A stretch of DNA of 64,000 nucleotides from Parasulfuritortus sp037439465 (GTDB lineage Bacteria; Pseudomonadota; Gammaproteobacteria; Burkholderiales; Thiobacillaceae). The position numbers were made by a program, and so were the translations under genes. Numbering within the stretch: the first letter of the stretch is position 1; every line of letters starts with the position of its first letter. The stretch spans positions 17,004-81,003 of the forward strand of contig JBBIVX010000012.1 in assembly GCA_037439465.1 (NCBI GenBank), in the 5' to 3' direction. A model generated the notes under the pieces. It saw nothing but the letters and a program-made list of their open reading frames with translations, was not told where the DNA came from and searched no databases. Positions 7,692 through 16,096 of the stretch are shown piece by piece.

Positions 7692-8588
7692 TCAAGCAAC
7701 GAGTTGCTCGCGGCTGATCAGGAAAAACGTGTCCTCGCCCCATTCCACTTCCGGCCAGGTAAAGGCCAGATGCGGGAAAGCGCGTTCCAGCGCCTGCCGG
7801 TTATGGCCGATTTCCACGGCCAGGAGGCCAGCGGGATTGAGGTGATAAGGGGCCTGTTTAAGGATGATGCGGACGGCGTCGAGACCGTCCTCGCCCGAGG
7901 CCAGGGCAAGACGGGGCTCATGACGATATTCCGGCGGTAGCGTGGCCATCGACGCGGCATTGACGTAGGGGGGGTTGGAAACGATGAGGTCATAGCGCCG
8001 GCCGGCGAGGTTGGCGAACAGGTCGGACTGGAGTAGGTGTATCCGGGGACCGAGGCCATAGTCCTCCACATTTAGACGGGCGACTTCCATGGCGTCAGGG
8101 GAGATATCCGCGGCATCGATATCCGCTTCGGGGAAGGCCTCGGACAACAGAATGGCCAGGCAGGCTGAGCCGGTGCATAGATCAAGGGCGGTCTTGACGT
8201 GATCCGGGTTGACCAGCCAGGGATGAAACTGCTCCAGTATCAAAGGGGCGAGGAAGGAGCGGGGGACGATGACCCGTTCATCGACCCGGAAACGGTAACC
8301 CTGCAACCAGGCCTCGCCAGTCAGGTAGGCGGCGGGCAGCCGTTTCTCCACCCGTCGCTGCAATATGTCCGCCACCTGTTCCGCCTCGGTGGGCAATAGG
8401 CGCGCATCGAGAAAAGGATCCAGCCGGTCGATGGGTAGATGCAGCGTGTGCAGGATCAGATAGGCCGCCTCGTCATAGGCGTTGCCTGAACCATGGCCGA
8501 AGGCGAGACCGGCCTCATTGAAGTGCGAGACTGCGAAACGCAACCAATCGCGGATGCTGGCGAGTTCTGTCCGTGCCTGGTCAAACAT
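7692..8588 (-). CDS. prmB: Ribosomal protein uL3 glutamine methyltransferase PrmB
   Basis: PrmB uses S-adenosylmethionine to methylate a glutamine of ribosomal protein L3 during 50S assembly. The 298-residue protein has the helical N-terminal domain (about 1-100), then the Rossmann fold with DLCTGSACLAIL (SAM binding) and the substrate motif NPPY in VSNPPYVNA. The paralogue PrmC (release-factor methylase) shares NPPY. I prefer PrmB because of the long N-terminus with SHFNEAGLAFGHG. I set the start at ATG 8588, whose first bases overlap the dapE stop (ATGTTTGA). Frame upstream of it is only the shadow of dapE. Confidence 0.9.
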   Translation of the reverse strand: MFDQARTELASIRDWLRFAVSHFNEAGLAFGHGSGNAYDEAAYLILHTLHLPIDRLDPFLDARLLPTEAEQVADILQRRVEKRLPAAYLTGEAWLQGYRFRVDERVIVPRSFLAPLILEQFHPWLVNPDHVKTALDLCTGSACLAILLSEAFPEADIDAADISPDAMEVARLNVEDYGLGPRIHLLQSDLFANLAGRRYDLIVSNPPYVNAASMATLPPEYRHEPRLALASGEDGLDAVRIILKQAPYHLNPAGLLAVEIGHNRQALERAFPHLAFTWPEVEWGEDTFFLISREQLVA

Positions 8589-9717
8589 AAAGCAATGCCT
8601 CCAGGGCACGGCCATAGACTGCGGCAAGTTGAACGAGTTCGTCCGCACCCACACTTTCATCGATCTGGTGGATGGTCCGGTTGACGGGCCCGAACTCGAC
8701 CACCTCGCGGCAGATGTCGGCGATGAAACGGCCGTCGGAAGTGCCTCCGCTGGTGGAAAGTTCGGCCGTAATGCCGGCGATGTCATAGATGGCGCCGGCC
8801 AACACCTCGACCAACCTGCCGCGCGGCGTCAGGTAGGGCTTGGCGCCGACCTCCCACACCAAGTCATAATCAAGGCCATGGCGATCGAGAATGGCATGCA
8901 CCCGTTGTTTGAGCCCCTCCACCGTGCTGGCGGTGGCGAAGCGGAAATTAAAGACGACATCGAGCTGACCCGGAATTACGTTGGTGGCGCCGGTACCGCC
9001 ATATATGTTGGACATCTGCCAGGTAGTGGGTGGAAAGTACTCATTGCCCTCATCCCAGCTCGTGGCCGCCAGCTCGGCCAGGGCGGGAGCGGCGAGGTGG
9101 ATGGGATTACGTGCCAGGTGCGGATAGGCGATGTGGCCCTGCCTTCCCTTGATGGTGAGGCGGCCATGCAGGGAACCGCGCCGGCCGTTTTTCATGGTGT
9201 CGCCGAAGACCTTGGCGCACGTGGGCTCGCCAACGATGCAGTAGTCCAGCCCTTCATTGCGAGCGGCCAACCGCTCGACCACGCGAACACTGCCATCCAA
9301 AGCGGGGCCTTCCTCATCCGAGGTGATAAGCCAGGCAATGCTGCCAGGGTGATCGGGGTGACTGGCGATGAAGTCCTCGACGGCCACGAGGAAGGCGGCC
9401 AACGAGCCTTTCATGTCGGTCGCGCCACGGCCATAAAGGCGGCTTTGGCGCAGGCTGGGCTCGAAAGGCGGTGTGGTCCAGCGCTCCACCGGGCCGGAGG
9501 GTACCACGTCGGTATGACCGGCGAAGCAGACCACGGGCGAGGACTGGCCACGACGTGCCCATAGGTTGGTGACACCCCCTTGATCTATCTTTTCACAGAC
9601 AAAACCAAGCGGCGATAGCTTGCTCACCAGCCAGTCACGGCAGCCGGCATCTTCCGGCGTCACCGACCGGAGTGCGACCAATGCGCTGGCGTAATCTATG
9701 ACCCGGTTTGCCATCAT
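8581..9717 (-). CDS. dapE: Succinyl-diaminopimelate desuccinylase
   Basis: DapE hydrolyses N-succinyl-L,L-diaminopimelate in the lysine and peptidoglycan-precursor pathway. It is a dinuclear zinc M20-family amidohydrolase and is cytoplasmic. At 378 residues it is full length. Metal and catalytic landmarks are CFAGHTDVVPSGP, YGRGATDMKGSL (bridging Asp), ITSDEEGPA (Glu) and the late SGGTSDGRF. ATG 9717 overlaps the stop of the upstream yffB-like gene (ATGA), and its own stop overlaps prmB. The yffB-dapE pairing is also seen in E. coli. Confidence 0.95.
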   Translation of the reverse strand: MMANRVIDYASALVALRSVTPEDAGCRDWLVSKLSPLGFVCEKIDQGGVTNLWARRGQSSPVVCFAGHTDVVPSGPVERWTTPPFEPSLRQSRLYGRGATDMKGSLAAFLVAVEDFIASHPDHPGSIAWLITSDEEGPALDGSVRVVERLAARNEGLDYCIVGEPTCAKVFGDTMKNGRRGSLHGRLTIKGRQGHIAYPHLARNPIHLAAPALAELAATSWDEGNEYFPPTTWQMSNIYGGTGATNVIPGQLDVVFNFRFATASTVEGLKQRVHAILDRHGLDYDLVWEVGAKPYLTPRGRLVEVLAGAIYDIAGITAELSTSGGTSDGRFIADICREVVEFGPVNRTIHQIDESVGADELVQLAAVYGRALEALLYV

Positions 9718-10061
9718 TTGCCAAAGAAGGCGGCATACTCATCCGCGTCGAAGCCGATCAGGAATTGCCCATCGCGCTCGACCAACGGCCGTTTGATGAG
9801 GCTACTGTTTTCCTGCATGGCCGCGAGGGCGCTCACGGCATCCCTGACCGCCATCCGTTGCGCCTCGCTCAGTTTGCGCCAGGTCGGGCCGTTGCGGTTG
9901 ATGAGGGTCTCCCAGCCATGCAGTTTGATCAGTTTTTTCAGCCATGGGACAGGCACGCCTTGCCGTTTGTAATCGTGAAATTCATAACCAATGTCGCGCT
10001 CGTCCAGCCAGGCGCGCGCCTTCCTGACAGTGCTGCAATTGGGGATGCCGTAGAGTTTCAT
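9714..10061 (-). CDS. ArsC/Spx-family thioredoxin-fold protein (YffB-like)
   Basis: This 115-residue protein has the ArsC/Spx fold, with a single redox cysteine in YGIPNCSTVRKA near residue 9 and the KRPL(V)E motif about residue 90. Members of this YffB group are annotated as arsenate reductase-like, but an arsenate-reducing function has not been shown for them and no arsenic genes are near. It is coupled to dapE by a 4-nt overlap. The physiological role is unknown. Confidence 0.8.
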   Translation of the reverse strand: MKLYGIPNCSTVRKARAWLDERDIGYEFHDYKRQGVPVPWLKKLIKLHGWETLINRNGPTWRKLSEAQRMAVRDAVSALAAMQENSSLIKRPLVERDGQFLIGFDADEYAAFFGK

Positions 10062-10120
10062 GGCAAACTTGCGATTGGAAATGCGGCTATTTTACCTGCG
10101 TTCTTGCAAAGGAACCCGCT

Positions 10121-10594
10121 ATGCGTATCGGTCACGGCTTCGATGTACATGCCTTCGCTGCAGGGCGTAAGCTCATCATCGGCGGAGTCGATATTCCCCA
10201 CGCGCGTGGTTTAGCCGGGCATTCCGATGCCGACGTGCTGTTGCATGCCATCTGTGATGCCTTGCTGGGCGCAGCGGGCATGGGCGACATCGGCCGCCAT
10301 TTTCCAGACAGCGACAGCCGTTACCAGGGCATAGACAGTCGCGAACTGTTGCGTCACGTTGCCACGCTGCTGCGGCAGCAGGGGTGGAAGGCCAGCAACG
10401 TCGATGCCACCTTGATCGCCCAGGCGCCGAGGATGGCGCCGCATATTCCAGCCATGCAGCGGCATATCGCGACCGACCTCGGCATCGAAGCCGACGCCGT
10501 CAACGTCAAGGCCACCACCACCGAAGGGCTCGGCTTCGCCGGCCGTGGCGAAGGCATTGCGGCTGCCGCGGTATGTCTGATTAGGCGCAGTTGA
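10121..10594 (+). CDS. ispF: 2-C-methyl-D-erythritol 2,4-cyclodiphosphate synthase
   Basis: IspF cyclises CDP-methylerythritol 2-phosphate with release of CMP in the non-mevalonate isoprenoid pathway. It is a trimer with one zinc per active site. The 157-residue product starts with MRIGHGFDVHAF (zinc ligands Asp8, His10) and continues with LAGHSDADVLLHA (third His), GDIGRHFPD and the closing TTTEGLGFAGRGEG. ATG 10121 follows AAAGGAACCCGCT. IspD is usually the partner but is not in this window. The gene is coupled to thpR by a TTGA overlap. Confidence 0.96.
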   Translation: MRIGHGFDVHAFAAGRKLIIGGVDIPHARGLAGHSDADVLLHAICDALLGAAGMGDIGRHFPDSDSRYQGIDSRELLRHVATLLRQQGWKASNVDATLIAQAPRMAPHIPAMQRHIATDLGIEADAVNVKATTTEGLGFAGRGEGIAAAAVCLIRRS

Positions 10595-11133
10595 AACCGG
10601 TGCGGGTCTTCCTCGCCTTATGGCCGGACGCCTCCATGCGCGCCCGGCTTGCCGCTCAAGCCCGCCGTCTGCATCAGCTCTGGGGTGGACGCATCATGCG
10701 ACCCGAGACCCTGCACCTCACCCTGGTTTTTATCGGCAATGTGGCGCACAACCTTCTGCCGAATAGACTCGGCGTGCCGCATGGTGTCGACATTCCGGCC
10801 TTTGCAACAGTTTTCGACCGTGCGGATTGCTGGCGGCATAACCGTATCGGTTTTCTGACCGCCACTTCGCCGCCGCAAGCCCTGTTCGACCTTGTGCAGG
10901 CGCTCGAAGGCAGTCTCATACAAGCGGGTATCGATTTCGACCGGCGCCCCTATCAGCCGCACATCACACTGTTACGCAACGTCACTTGCGGTTCCCGGAC
11001 TTTAGCGGGAGACGAGGCGGCTGCAGATTTTCAACCTATCACTTGGGACGCACGTGAAATCGTGTTGCTGGGATCATCGGCCAGCCCGGTCGGGGTCGTT
11101 TATCGGCCTCTGGCGACTTACCCGTTGTCATAA
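10591..11133 (+). CDS. thpR: RNA 2',3'-cyclic phosphodiesterase ThpR
   Basis: ThpR (LigT) is a 2H phosphoesterase that opens 2',3'-cyclic phosphates on RNA ends and can join tRNA halves in reverse. The 180-residue protein has both catalytic H-x-T motifs, HLT at 42-44 and HIT at 124-126, in the expected spacing. The start is TTG 10591, overlapping the ispF stop. GTG 10600 is an alternative. It ends tail-to-tail with the host-attachment gene. Confidence 0.9.
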   Translation: MKPVRVFLALWPDASMRARLAAQARRLHQLWGGRIMRPETLHLTLVFIGNVAHNLLPNRLGVPHGVDIPAFATVFDRADCWRHNRIGFLTATSPPQALFDLVQALEGSLIQAGIDFDRRPYQPHITLLRNVTCGSRTLAGDEAAADFQPITWDAREIVLLGSSASPVGVVYRPLATYPLS

Positions 11134-11556
11134 CACGAGATGATTCTTGAGATGCCCGGCCAGCTCCCTATCCGCTAGGTGGGTATAGTCCTTGTTGATG
11201 CTGTCGCTGATCTTGCCCTTGACCTGGTTGGTCAGGCGCGCATTGATGAGGCCAAGGAAGGGTGCAGAGGCGATCAGTATCAGCCTTTCGTAGGCGTTGC
11301 CGACCCGCCCTGTTTCGAGCTCGTGGCTGATCTGCTGCGCAAAACGTTCGGCCTCATGCAGTTTTGGGTCGGTGGGCTGGGCGTAACTGCCGGAACCCTG
11401 GAAATTACCGACGCGGTCGCTCACCAGCTCGGCGGCCTTCTCCCGGCTTTCGGGGTGGGCGATTTCCTTAAGAAGTTGCAGGCCCTTGTGCGGTCCCGTG
11501 TTGGCAAACAGTTTGGCGTAACTGGCGTTGGCCACCATGATCCAGGTTATCGACAT
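11128..11556 (-). CDS. Host attachment family protein
   Basis: This 142-residue cytoplasmic protein matches the family named after a plant-symbiont 'protein required for attachment to host cells'. It shows the opening TWIMVANASYAKLFAN, a central FAQQISHELE, and LILIASAPFLGLINARL, with the fold resembling release-factor eRF1/Pelota middle domains. The true function is not established, and the name should not be read as evidence of a host. I set ATG 11556 because GAGAGGG precedes it. The open frame further upstream only overlaps mnmH. Confidence 0.8.
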   Translation of the reverse strand: MSITWIMVANASYAKLFANTGPHKGLQLLKEIAHPESREKAAELVSDRVGNFQGSGSYAQPTDPKLHEAERFAQQISHELETGRVGNAYERLILIASAPFLGLINARLTNQVKGKISDSINKDYTHLADRELAGHLKNHLVL

Positions 11557-11632
11557 TGCGACCCTCTCAGGCAAGTGGTTGAAATGGGCGGGAATGCGCG
11601 GAAACGATGCAAAACCCGCGACTATTTCTGCG

Positions 11633-12733
11633 TCACAGTTTAACGTTAGCAACCGGCCTGAACGAGTCAAGGACGACGCTGGCCAACTCATGAAACGAGG
11701 CTGCTTGCGGTGAGGCGAGAAGATACGTCGGGCCTTCCAGCGCGCGCCTGAAATTTCTGGCGAGGGAGCGGCTGTAGGCGGGGTCGTAGTGGCTGGTCAG
11801 CAATGCCGCCACCAGTTCATCCCAATGTCCGGCGTGGGCGAGGGCCTTCCAGGCGGCAATTGTCTGTCTGCCTTTGAGTTCGAGCAGCCTGTCAAGCGGC
11901 TGTTCAAACGTTTCCGGCGCGGCAAGAAAATGGGCGTAGTCTTCCTTGAGGAGGGCAACGCGCACCGGCATCGGGGCATCCAGATTTATGCAGGCCGCTT
12001 CGCGCATGCAGGCCAGCAGGGTATCTGGAGTTTGCAGAACGCCAATCTTGCGGCTTTCCGATTCAACGAATATGGGCTTGTCCGGCACATATTCACGCAG
12101 CGCCTGCCAGATCAGGCTTTCAAAGAACTTTTGGCCCGGTTGCGGGCGATTGGGGTAGGCACCCAGCACCGAGCCCATGTGCGCCGCCAAGTCTTCTAGG
12201 TCGAGAACCTGCGCACCCAGTTGTCTTAATGCCCGCAAAAAACGGCTTTTACCGACACCGGTGGGGCCACAGACCACGATGAAGCGCAACCGGCCGGGCA
12301 GACTGGCGAGGTCGGTAATGACCTGGCGGCGGTAGGCCTTGTAGCCCCCTTGCAGTTGCGCCGCCTGCCAGCCGACGCTGCGCAGCACGTGTGTCATGGC
12401 ACCACTGCGGGAGCCGCCGCGCCAGCAGTAGATAAGCGGCCTGTAGCCTTTGGCCTTGGCGGCGAAATGACTTTCCAGGTGACAGGCAATGTTGTTGGAC
12501 ACCAGGGCGGCACCAACCTTTTTGGCCTCAAAAGGCGATACCTGAGTGTAAATCGTACCCACCCGCGCCCGTTGCGTATTGTCCAGCACCGGCAGGTTGA
12601 TGGCGCCGGCTATATGGTCCGTTTCATATTCCGCTGGCGAGCGGACATCGACGATCTCATCGAACTGGTCGAGCGCATCGAGCCCATAAACCTCCGGTCG
12701 TCCCCGCATGCGTTTGTCGTCAGCGCAGGGCAT
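11633..12733 (-). CDS. mnmH: tRNA 2-selenouridine synthase
   Basis: MnmH (SelU) converts 2-thiouridine at tRNA wobble position 34 into geranylated and then 2-selenouridine, using selenophosphate. The N-terminal rhodanese domain carries the essential Cys103 in IYCWRGGSRS. The C-terminal domain has a P-loop, GPTGVGKS (156-163). The 366-residue length is normal. The start codon shares one base with the smpB stop (TGATG), so it is translationally coupled. A selD gene, needed for selenophosphate, is not in the window. Confidence 0.93.
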   Translation of the reverse strand: MPCADDKRMRGRPEVYGLDALDQFDEIVDVRSPAEYETDHIAGAINLPVLDNTQRARVGTIYTQVSPFEAKKVGAALVSNNIACHLESHFAAKAKGYRPLIYCWRGGSRSGAMTHVLRSVGWQAAQLQGGYKAYRRQVITDLASLPGRLRFIVVCGPTGVGKSRFLRALRQLGAQVLDLEDLAAHMGSVLGAYPNRPQPGQKFFESLIWQALREYVPDKPIFVESESRKIGVLQTPDTLLACMREAACINLDAPMPVRVALLKEDYAHFLAAPETFEQPLDRLLELKGRQTIAAWKALAHAGHWDELVAALLTSHYDPAYSRSLARNFRRALEGPTYLLASPQAASFHELASVVLDSFRPVANVKL

Positions 12734-13179
12734 CAGGTTTCCCGGCGCATCAGGCGCGCCTTCTCGCGCTGCCAGTCGCGCTGTTTCTCGGTCTCGCGCT
12801 TATCGTACTGTTTCTTGCCCTTGCCAAGACCGATTTCCAGTTTGATGCGGCCCTTGGCGTAGTGCAGATTGAGTGGAACCAGGGTGTAGCCGGCGCGTTC
12901 CACCTTGCCGATGAGACGTTTGATCTCCTCGGCATGCAGCAGTAGTTTGCGGCTGCGACTGGGGTCAGGGTGGATATGAGTGGAAGCGGTGGCGAGTGGA
13001 CTGATATGGCAGCCTATGAGCCAGACGGCGGCGTTGCGGATCACCACATAGGCCTCCTTAAGCTGTGCGCGGCCGGCGCGGATGGCCTTGACTTCCCAGC
13101 CCTCCAGCACCAGCCCAGCTTCGTATTTTTCCTCGACGAAATAATCGTGGAAGGCCTTTTTGTTGTCGATGATGCTCAT
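12733..13179 (-). CDS. smpB: SsrA-binding protein SmpB
   Basis: SmpB binds tmRNA and brings it to stalled ribosomes in trans-translation. The 148-residue protein shows the OB-fold signature EEKYEAGLVLEGWEVKAIRAG and LLLHAEEIKRL, and ends in the basic tail KGKKQYDKRETEKQRDW that reads the empty mRNA channel. It is divergent from ratA, the arrangement conserved in many proteobacteria, with a 65-bp gap that must hold both promoters. The tmRNA gene itself is not in this window. Confidence 0.97.
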   Translation of the reverse strand: MSIIDNKKAFHDYFVEEKYEAGLVLEGWEVKAIRAGRAQLKEAYVVIRNAAVWLIGCHISPLATASTHIHPDPSRSRKLLLHAEEIKRLIGKVERAGYTLVPLNLHYAKGRIKLEIGLGKGKKQYDKRETEKQRDWQREKARLMRRET

Positions 13180-13244
13180 TGGGGTGGGGAATTCGCCGGG
13201 TTTTCGTGTATTTTAACAGGCCTGTCCAACCTGCCCGAACCCCT

Positions 13245-13682
13245 ATGTCGCAAGTCGTAAAGTCTGTCCTGGTGCCTTATACCCCGGCAGAGATGTATGA
13301 ACTGGTCGATCGGGTCGAGGAGTATCCCAATTTTCTGCCTTGGTGCGGCGGTACCGAACTGCATCATCGTGATGTATCTACCACCGAAGCCACCATCCGC
13401 ATCAGTTACTTGCAATTGCGGCATCACTTCACCACGGTCAACGACAAACGGCCGCCGGAAGAAATGTTGCTGCGATTGAAGGATGGCCCATTCCGTGACC
13501 TGGAAGGTTATTGGCGTTTCAAGCCATTGGGGGATGTGGCCTGCAAAATCGAGTTCATGCTGCGCTATGAGTTTTCCAGCGGTCTGTTGGAAAAAGTGTT
13601 GGGACCGGTTTTCAGTCATATCGCCAATACCTTGGTGGATTCTTTCGTGCAACGAGCCGAAAAGGTTTACGGAGAACGATGA
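13245..13682 (+). CDS. ratA: RatA/COQ10-type START domain protein
   Basis: This 145-residue cytoplasmic protein has a START-like cavity fold, recognised by SVLVPYTPAEMYELVDRVEEYPNF-like opening residues, LPWCGG, and the end FSHIANTLVDSFVQRAEKVYG. Homologues are described either as RatA, which blocks 70S assembly in E. coli, or as a ubiquinone-binding COQ10 protein. The sequence cannot separate these roles. I start at ATG 13245 (MSQVVKSV) because upstream frame is the smpB promoter region. The rnfH start follows immediately after its stop. Confidence 0.88.
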   Translation: MSQVVKSVLVPYTPAEMYELVDRVEEYPNFLPWCGGTELHHRDVSTTEATIRISYLQLRHHFTTVNDKRPPEEMLLRLKDGPFRDLEGYWRFKPLGDVACKIEFMLRYEFSSGLLEKVLGPVFSHIANTLVDSFVQRAEKVYGER

Positions 13683-13997
13683 ATGATCAAGATCGAAGTG
13701 GTATACCCCTTGCGCGACAGACAAACGTTCGTCCAGCTCGACTTGGTGGAGGGCAGTACCATACAGGAGGCGATCGAGGCGTCGGGCCTGTTACGCGAGT
13801 TTCCCGAGATCGATCCGGGCGGAAGGAATAAAGTAGGCGTCTGGAACAAGCTGGCCAAGCTGGAGACGGTATTGCGTGACCATGACCGGGTGGAAATCTA
13901 CCGGCCACTCAAAGCCGACCCGAAGGAAATCCGCAAACAGCGCGCGGCGGAGGGCAAGGCAATGAAAAAGGGGGGCGGCGACCTGGTGGCAGCCTGA
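13683..13997 (+). CDS. rnfH: RnfH/RatB family ubiquitin-like protein
   Basis: This 104-residue protein has the beta-grasp fold of UPF0125, with VEVVYPLRD-type start, EGSTIQEAIEASGL and VGVWNKLAKLETVLRDHDRVEIYRPL. It is the regular partner of ratA (RatB in E. coli), and its biochemical function is not known. The C-terminus is Lys-rich. ATG 13683 is the base right after the ratA TGA, so the two form one unit. Confidence 0.88.
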   Translation: MIKIEVVYPLRDRQTFVQLDLVEGSTIQEAIEASGLLREFPEIDPGGRNKVGVWNKLAKLETVLRDHDRVEIYRPLKADPKEIRKQRAAEGKAMKKGGGDLVAA

Positions 13998-14020
13998 GGT
14001 TCCGCCGGAAGCCGCCTCAG
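13994..14020. terminator. Hairpin between convergent rnfH and lipoprotein gene
   Basis: CTGAGG (13994-13999) pairs with CCTCAG (14015-14020), with an inner TTCC/GGAA stem. There is no T-run, so it may act only weakly or with Rho. Confidence 0.35.
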
Positions 14021-14027
14021 CCTGGTG

Positions 14028-14384
14028 TCATTTGATTTCGGTTGTGGGAAAGCCGGCCTGCCGCGCGCTGAGGCGGCACAGCTCCAAAACGCGCGCCGCG
14101 GCCTGCATTACCGTCAAACTGTCGCCCTGGTTGGCGGCCTCCCGTGCCTGTTTCAAGGCGGCTTCGGCCGGTGTCCACAAGGTGAACGATGCCCTGGCGG
14201 CCTTGGCAGCCGCCTCGGCCTGCGCAAGATTCACTTGCGCGGTTTCGGTCAGGACCGGCCGGGTTTTCACCGCGGACGTGTCTGGCGCAGTCCCGGCCTG
14301 ATTGGTGGGCATCCCGCCGCAGGCGCCAAGTACTAAGCAGAGAAGGCTGGGCAAGGCCATGCGGGGGGTAAACAGTGTTTTCAT
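14028..14384 (-). CDS. Small outer-membrane lipoprotein, DUF4398-like
   Basis: The 118-residue product has a lipoprotein signal (MKTLFTPRMALPSLLCLVLG) with lipobox LGAC at about residues 19-22, so it should be acylated and carried to the outer membrane. The mature part is one Ala/Gln-rich helix, with repeats of the kind LAQAEAAAKAA and PAEAALKQAREAANQGDSL, as in DUF4398 proteins. That spacing suggests a coiled coil. I set ATG 14384 because the signal peptide starts there. The function is unknown. Confidence 0.72.
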   Translation of the reverse strand: MKTLFTPRMALPSLLCLVLGACGGMPTNQAGTAPDTSAVKTRPVLTETAQVNLAQAEAAAKAARASFTLWTPAEAALKQAREAANQGDSLTVMQAAARVLELCRLSARQAGFPTTEIK

Positions 14385-14552
14385 GGCAATTTCTTCTGGC
14401 TGGATATTCAGTAGAGTGGGCAGGAAAGTAGCGGCCGTGTGTCTTGGCGTCAACCACCCGGTTGAGTAGCTGCCAGCCCACGGCCCATAGCATGGCGACG
14501 GCGCATTGCTGCGGCAATCGGTATAATAAGCTTTTGCGCGCAAGGTACCACG

Positions 14553-16013
14553 ATGCGAATTCTGCAAAGAGCCCTGACGTTCGATGACGTCCTGCTCGTT
14601 CCCGCCCAATCCGACATTCTGCCCCGCGACGTCAGTCTGAGTACGCATCTCACCCGCAAGATCAAACTGAACATCCCAGTGGCCTCCGCCGCCATGGATA
14701 CCGTGACCGAGGCACCTATGGCAATCACCATGGCGCAGGAAGGCGGCATCGGCATCATTCACAAGAACCTGACCGTGGCGCAGCAGGCCATCGAAGTGGC
14801 CAAGGTCAAGCGCTACGAATCGGGCGTGGTCAAGGACCCCATCACCATCAATCCCGGCATGACCGTGCGCGATGTGCTAGAGATCACTCATCGCTATCAC
14901 ATCTCCGGCCTGCCGGTGGTGGACAAGGCCGGCAAGGTGGTGGGCATCGTCACCAATCGCGATCTTCGCTTCGAAACGCGCATGGACGAGCCGGTGCGCG
15001 ACATCATGACACCACGCAAGAAACTGGTCACGGTGAAAGAGGGTGTCAGCAAGGAAGAAGTCGTGGCCCTGCTGCACAAACATCGCCTGGAGCGCCTGGT
15101 GGTCATCAACGACAACTTCGAGTTGAAGGGGCTCATCACCGTCAAGGACATCAGCAAATCCAGCGAACATCCGCTCGCCTGCAAGGATAGCCAGGGCCGC
15201 TTGCTGGTCGGCGCCGCCGTAGGTGTCGGGCCGGAAAACGATCAACGTATCGCGGCACTGGCGGAGGCCGGTGTCGACGTCATTGTGGTGGACACCGCGC
15301 ATGGTCACTCGCGTGGCGTACTGGAACGGGTCAAGTGGGTCAAACAGCATTATCCCAAGGTCGAAGTCATCGGCGGCAACATCGCCACCCCCGAAGCCGC
15401 GCTCGCCCTGGTCGATCACGGCGCCGACTGCGTCAAGGTTGGCATTGGCCCCGGCTCCATCTGTACCACCCGCATCGTCGCCGGGGTCGGCGTGCCCCAG
15501 GTTTCCGCCGTGGCCAATATCGCCGAGGCCCTGTCCAAACTGGGTGTACCCTGCATTGCCGACGGCGGCATTCGCTACTCTGGCGACATCGCCAAGGCCA
15601 TCGCCGCTGGCGGCAACTGCGTCATGCTTGGCGGTCTTCTGGCCGGCACAGAGGAGGCGCCGGGCGAGATCGAGCTGTTCCAGGGCCGTTCCTACAAATC
15701 CTATCGCGGCATGGGCTCGTTGGGAGCCATGCAGAAGGGTTCCAAGGACCGCTATTTCCAAGACAACGAGGCTAACGCCGACAAGCTGGTGCCGGAAGGC
15801 ATTGAAGGCCGCGTGCCCTACAAGGGTTCGGTGCTGGGCGTGCTACACCAGTTGATGGGCGGTCTGCGCTCCAGCATGGGCTATCTCGGCGCGAAGGATA
15901 TTGAAACCTTCCATCGGACCGCCCAATTCGTCGAAATCTCCGGTGCCGGCATCAAGGAATCTCACGTTCACGACGTGCAGATCACCAAGGAAGCACCGAA
16001 CTACCATGTGTGA
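14553..16013 (+). CDS. guaB: IMP dehydrogenase
   Basis: GuaB oxidises IMP to XMP with NAD+, the committed step of GMP synthesis. The 486-residue protein is a TIM barrel split by two CBS domains (about 95-205), which bind adenine nucleotides and tune activity. The catalytic loop is GSICTTRIVAGVG with Cys304. The flap follows near RSYKSYRGMGSLGAM. The start MRILQRALTFDDVLLVPA is typical. A TATAAT at 14522-14527 precedes it but I see no good -35. guaA follows 83 nt later, so the two likely form the guaBA operon. Confidence 0.97.
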   Translation: MRILQRALTFDDVLLVPAQSDILPRDVSLSTHLTRKIKLNIPVASAAMDTVTEAPMAITMAQEGGIGIIHKNLTVAQQAIEVAKVKRYESGVVKDPITINPGMTVRDVLEITHRYHISGLPVVDKAGKVVGIVTNRDLRFETRMDEPVRDIMTPRKKLVTVKEGVSKEEVVALLHKHRLERLVVINDNFELKGLITVKDISKSSEHPLACKDSQGRLLVGAAVGVGPENDQRIAALAEAGVDVIVVDTAHGHSRGVLERVKWVKQHYPKVEVIGGNIATPEAALALVDHGADCVKVGIGPGSICTTRIVAGVGVPQVSAVANIAEALSKLGVPCIADGGIRYSGDIAKAIAAGGNCVMLGGLLAGTEEAPGEIELFQGRSYKSYRGMGSLGAMQKGSKDRYFQDNEANADKLVPEGIEGRVPYKGSVLGVLHQLMGGLRSSMGYLGAKDIETFHRTAQFVEISGAGIKESHVHDVQITKEAPNYHV

Positions 16014-16060
16014 GTGAGCAGAAGGGGAGAGACGGGAGGCGGGACGGCCTCGGTGGCTTT

Positions 16061-16091
16061 CCCCTCACTCCTGACTCATCACCCCTCACTC
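16061..16091 (+). repeat. Direct repeat in the guaB-guaA gap
   Basis: CCCCTCACTC occurs at 16061-16070 and 16082-16091, with CTGACTCATCA between them. The start codon of guaA lies six bases later, where a ribosome binding site would be expected but is not seen. It resembles short heptamer-like intergenic repeats. Confidence 0.6.
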
Positions 16092-16096
16092 GAATC

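Noticed and set aside
8589..8786. 66-residue N-terminal extension of PrmB
   Set aside because: It is a shadow of dapE in another frame. PrmB begins MFDQARTELASIRD at 8588.
8482..9564. 360-codon open frame on the plus strand opposite dapE
   Set aside because: DapE motifs are clear on the minus strand, and the plus frame has no recognisable domain.
14877..15761. 294-codon open frame on the minus strand inside guaB
   Set aside because: The region encodes the conserved IMPDH barrel on the plus strand. The antisense frame is compositional.
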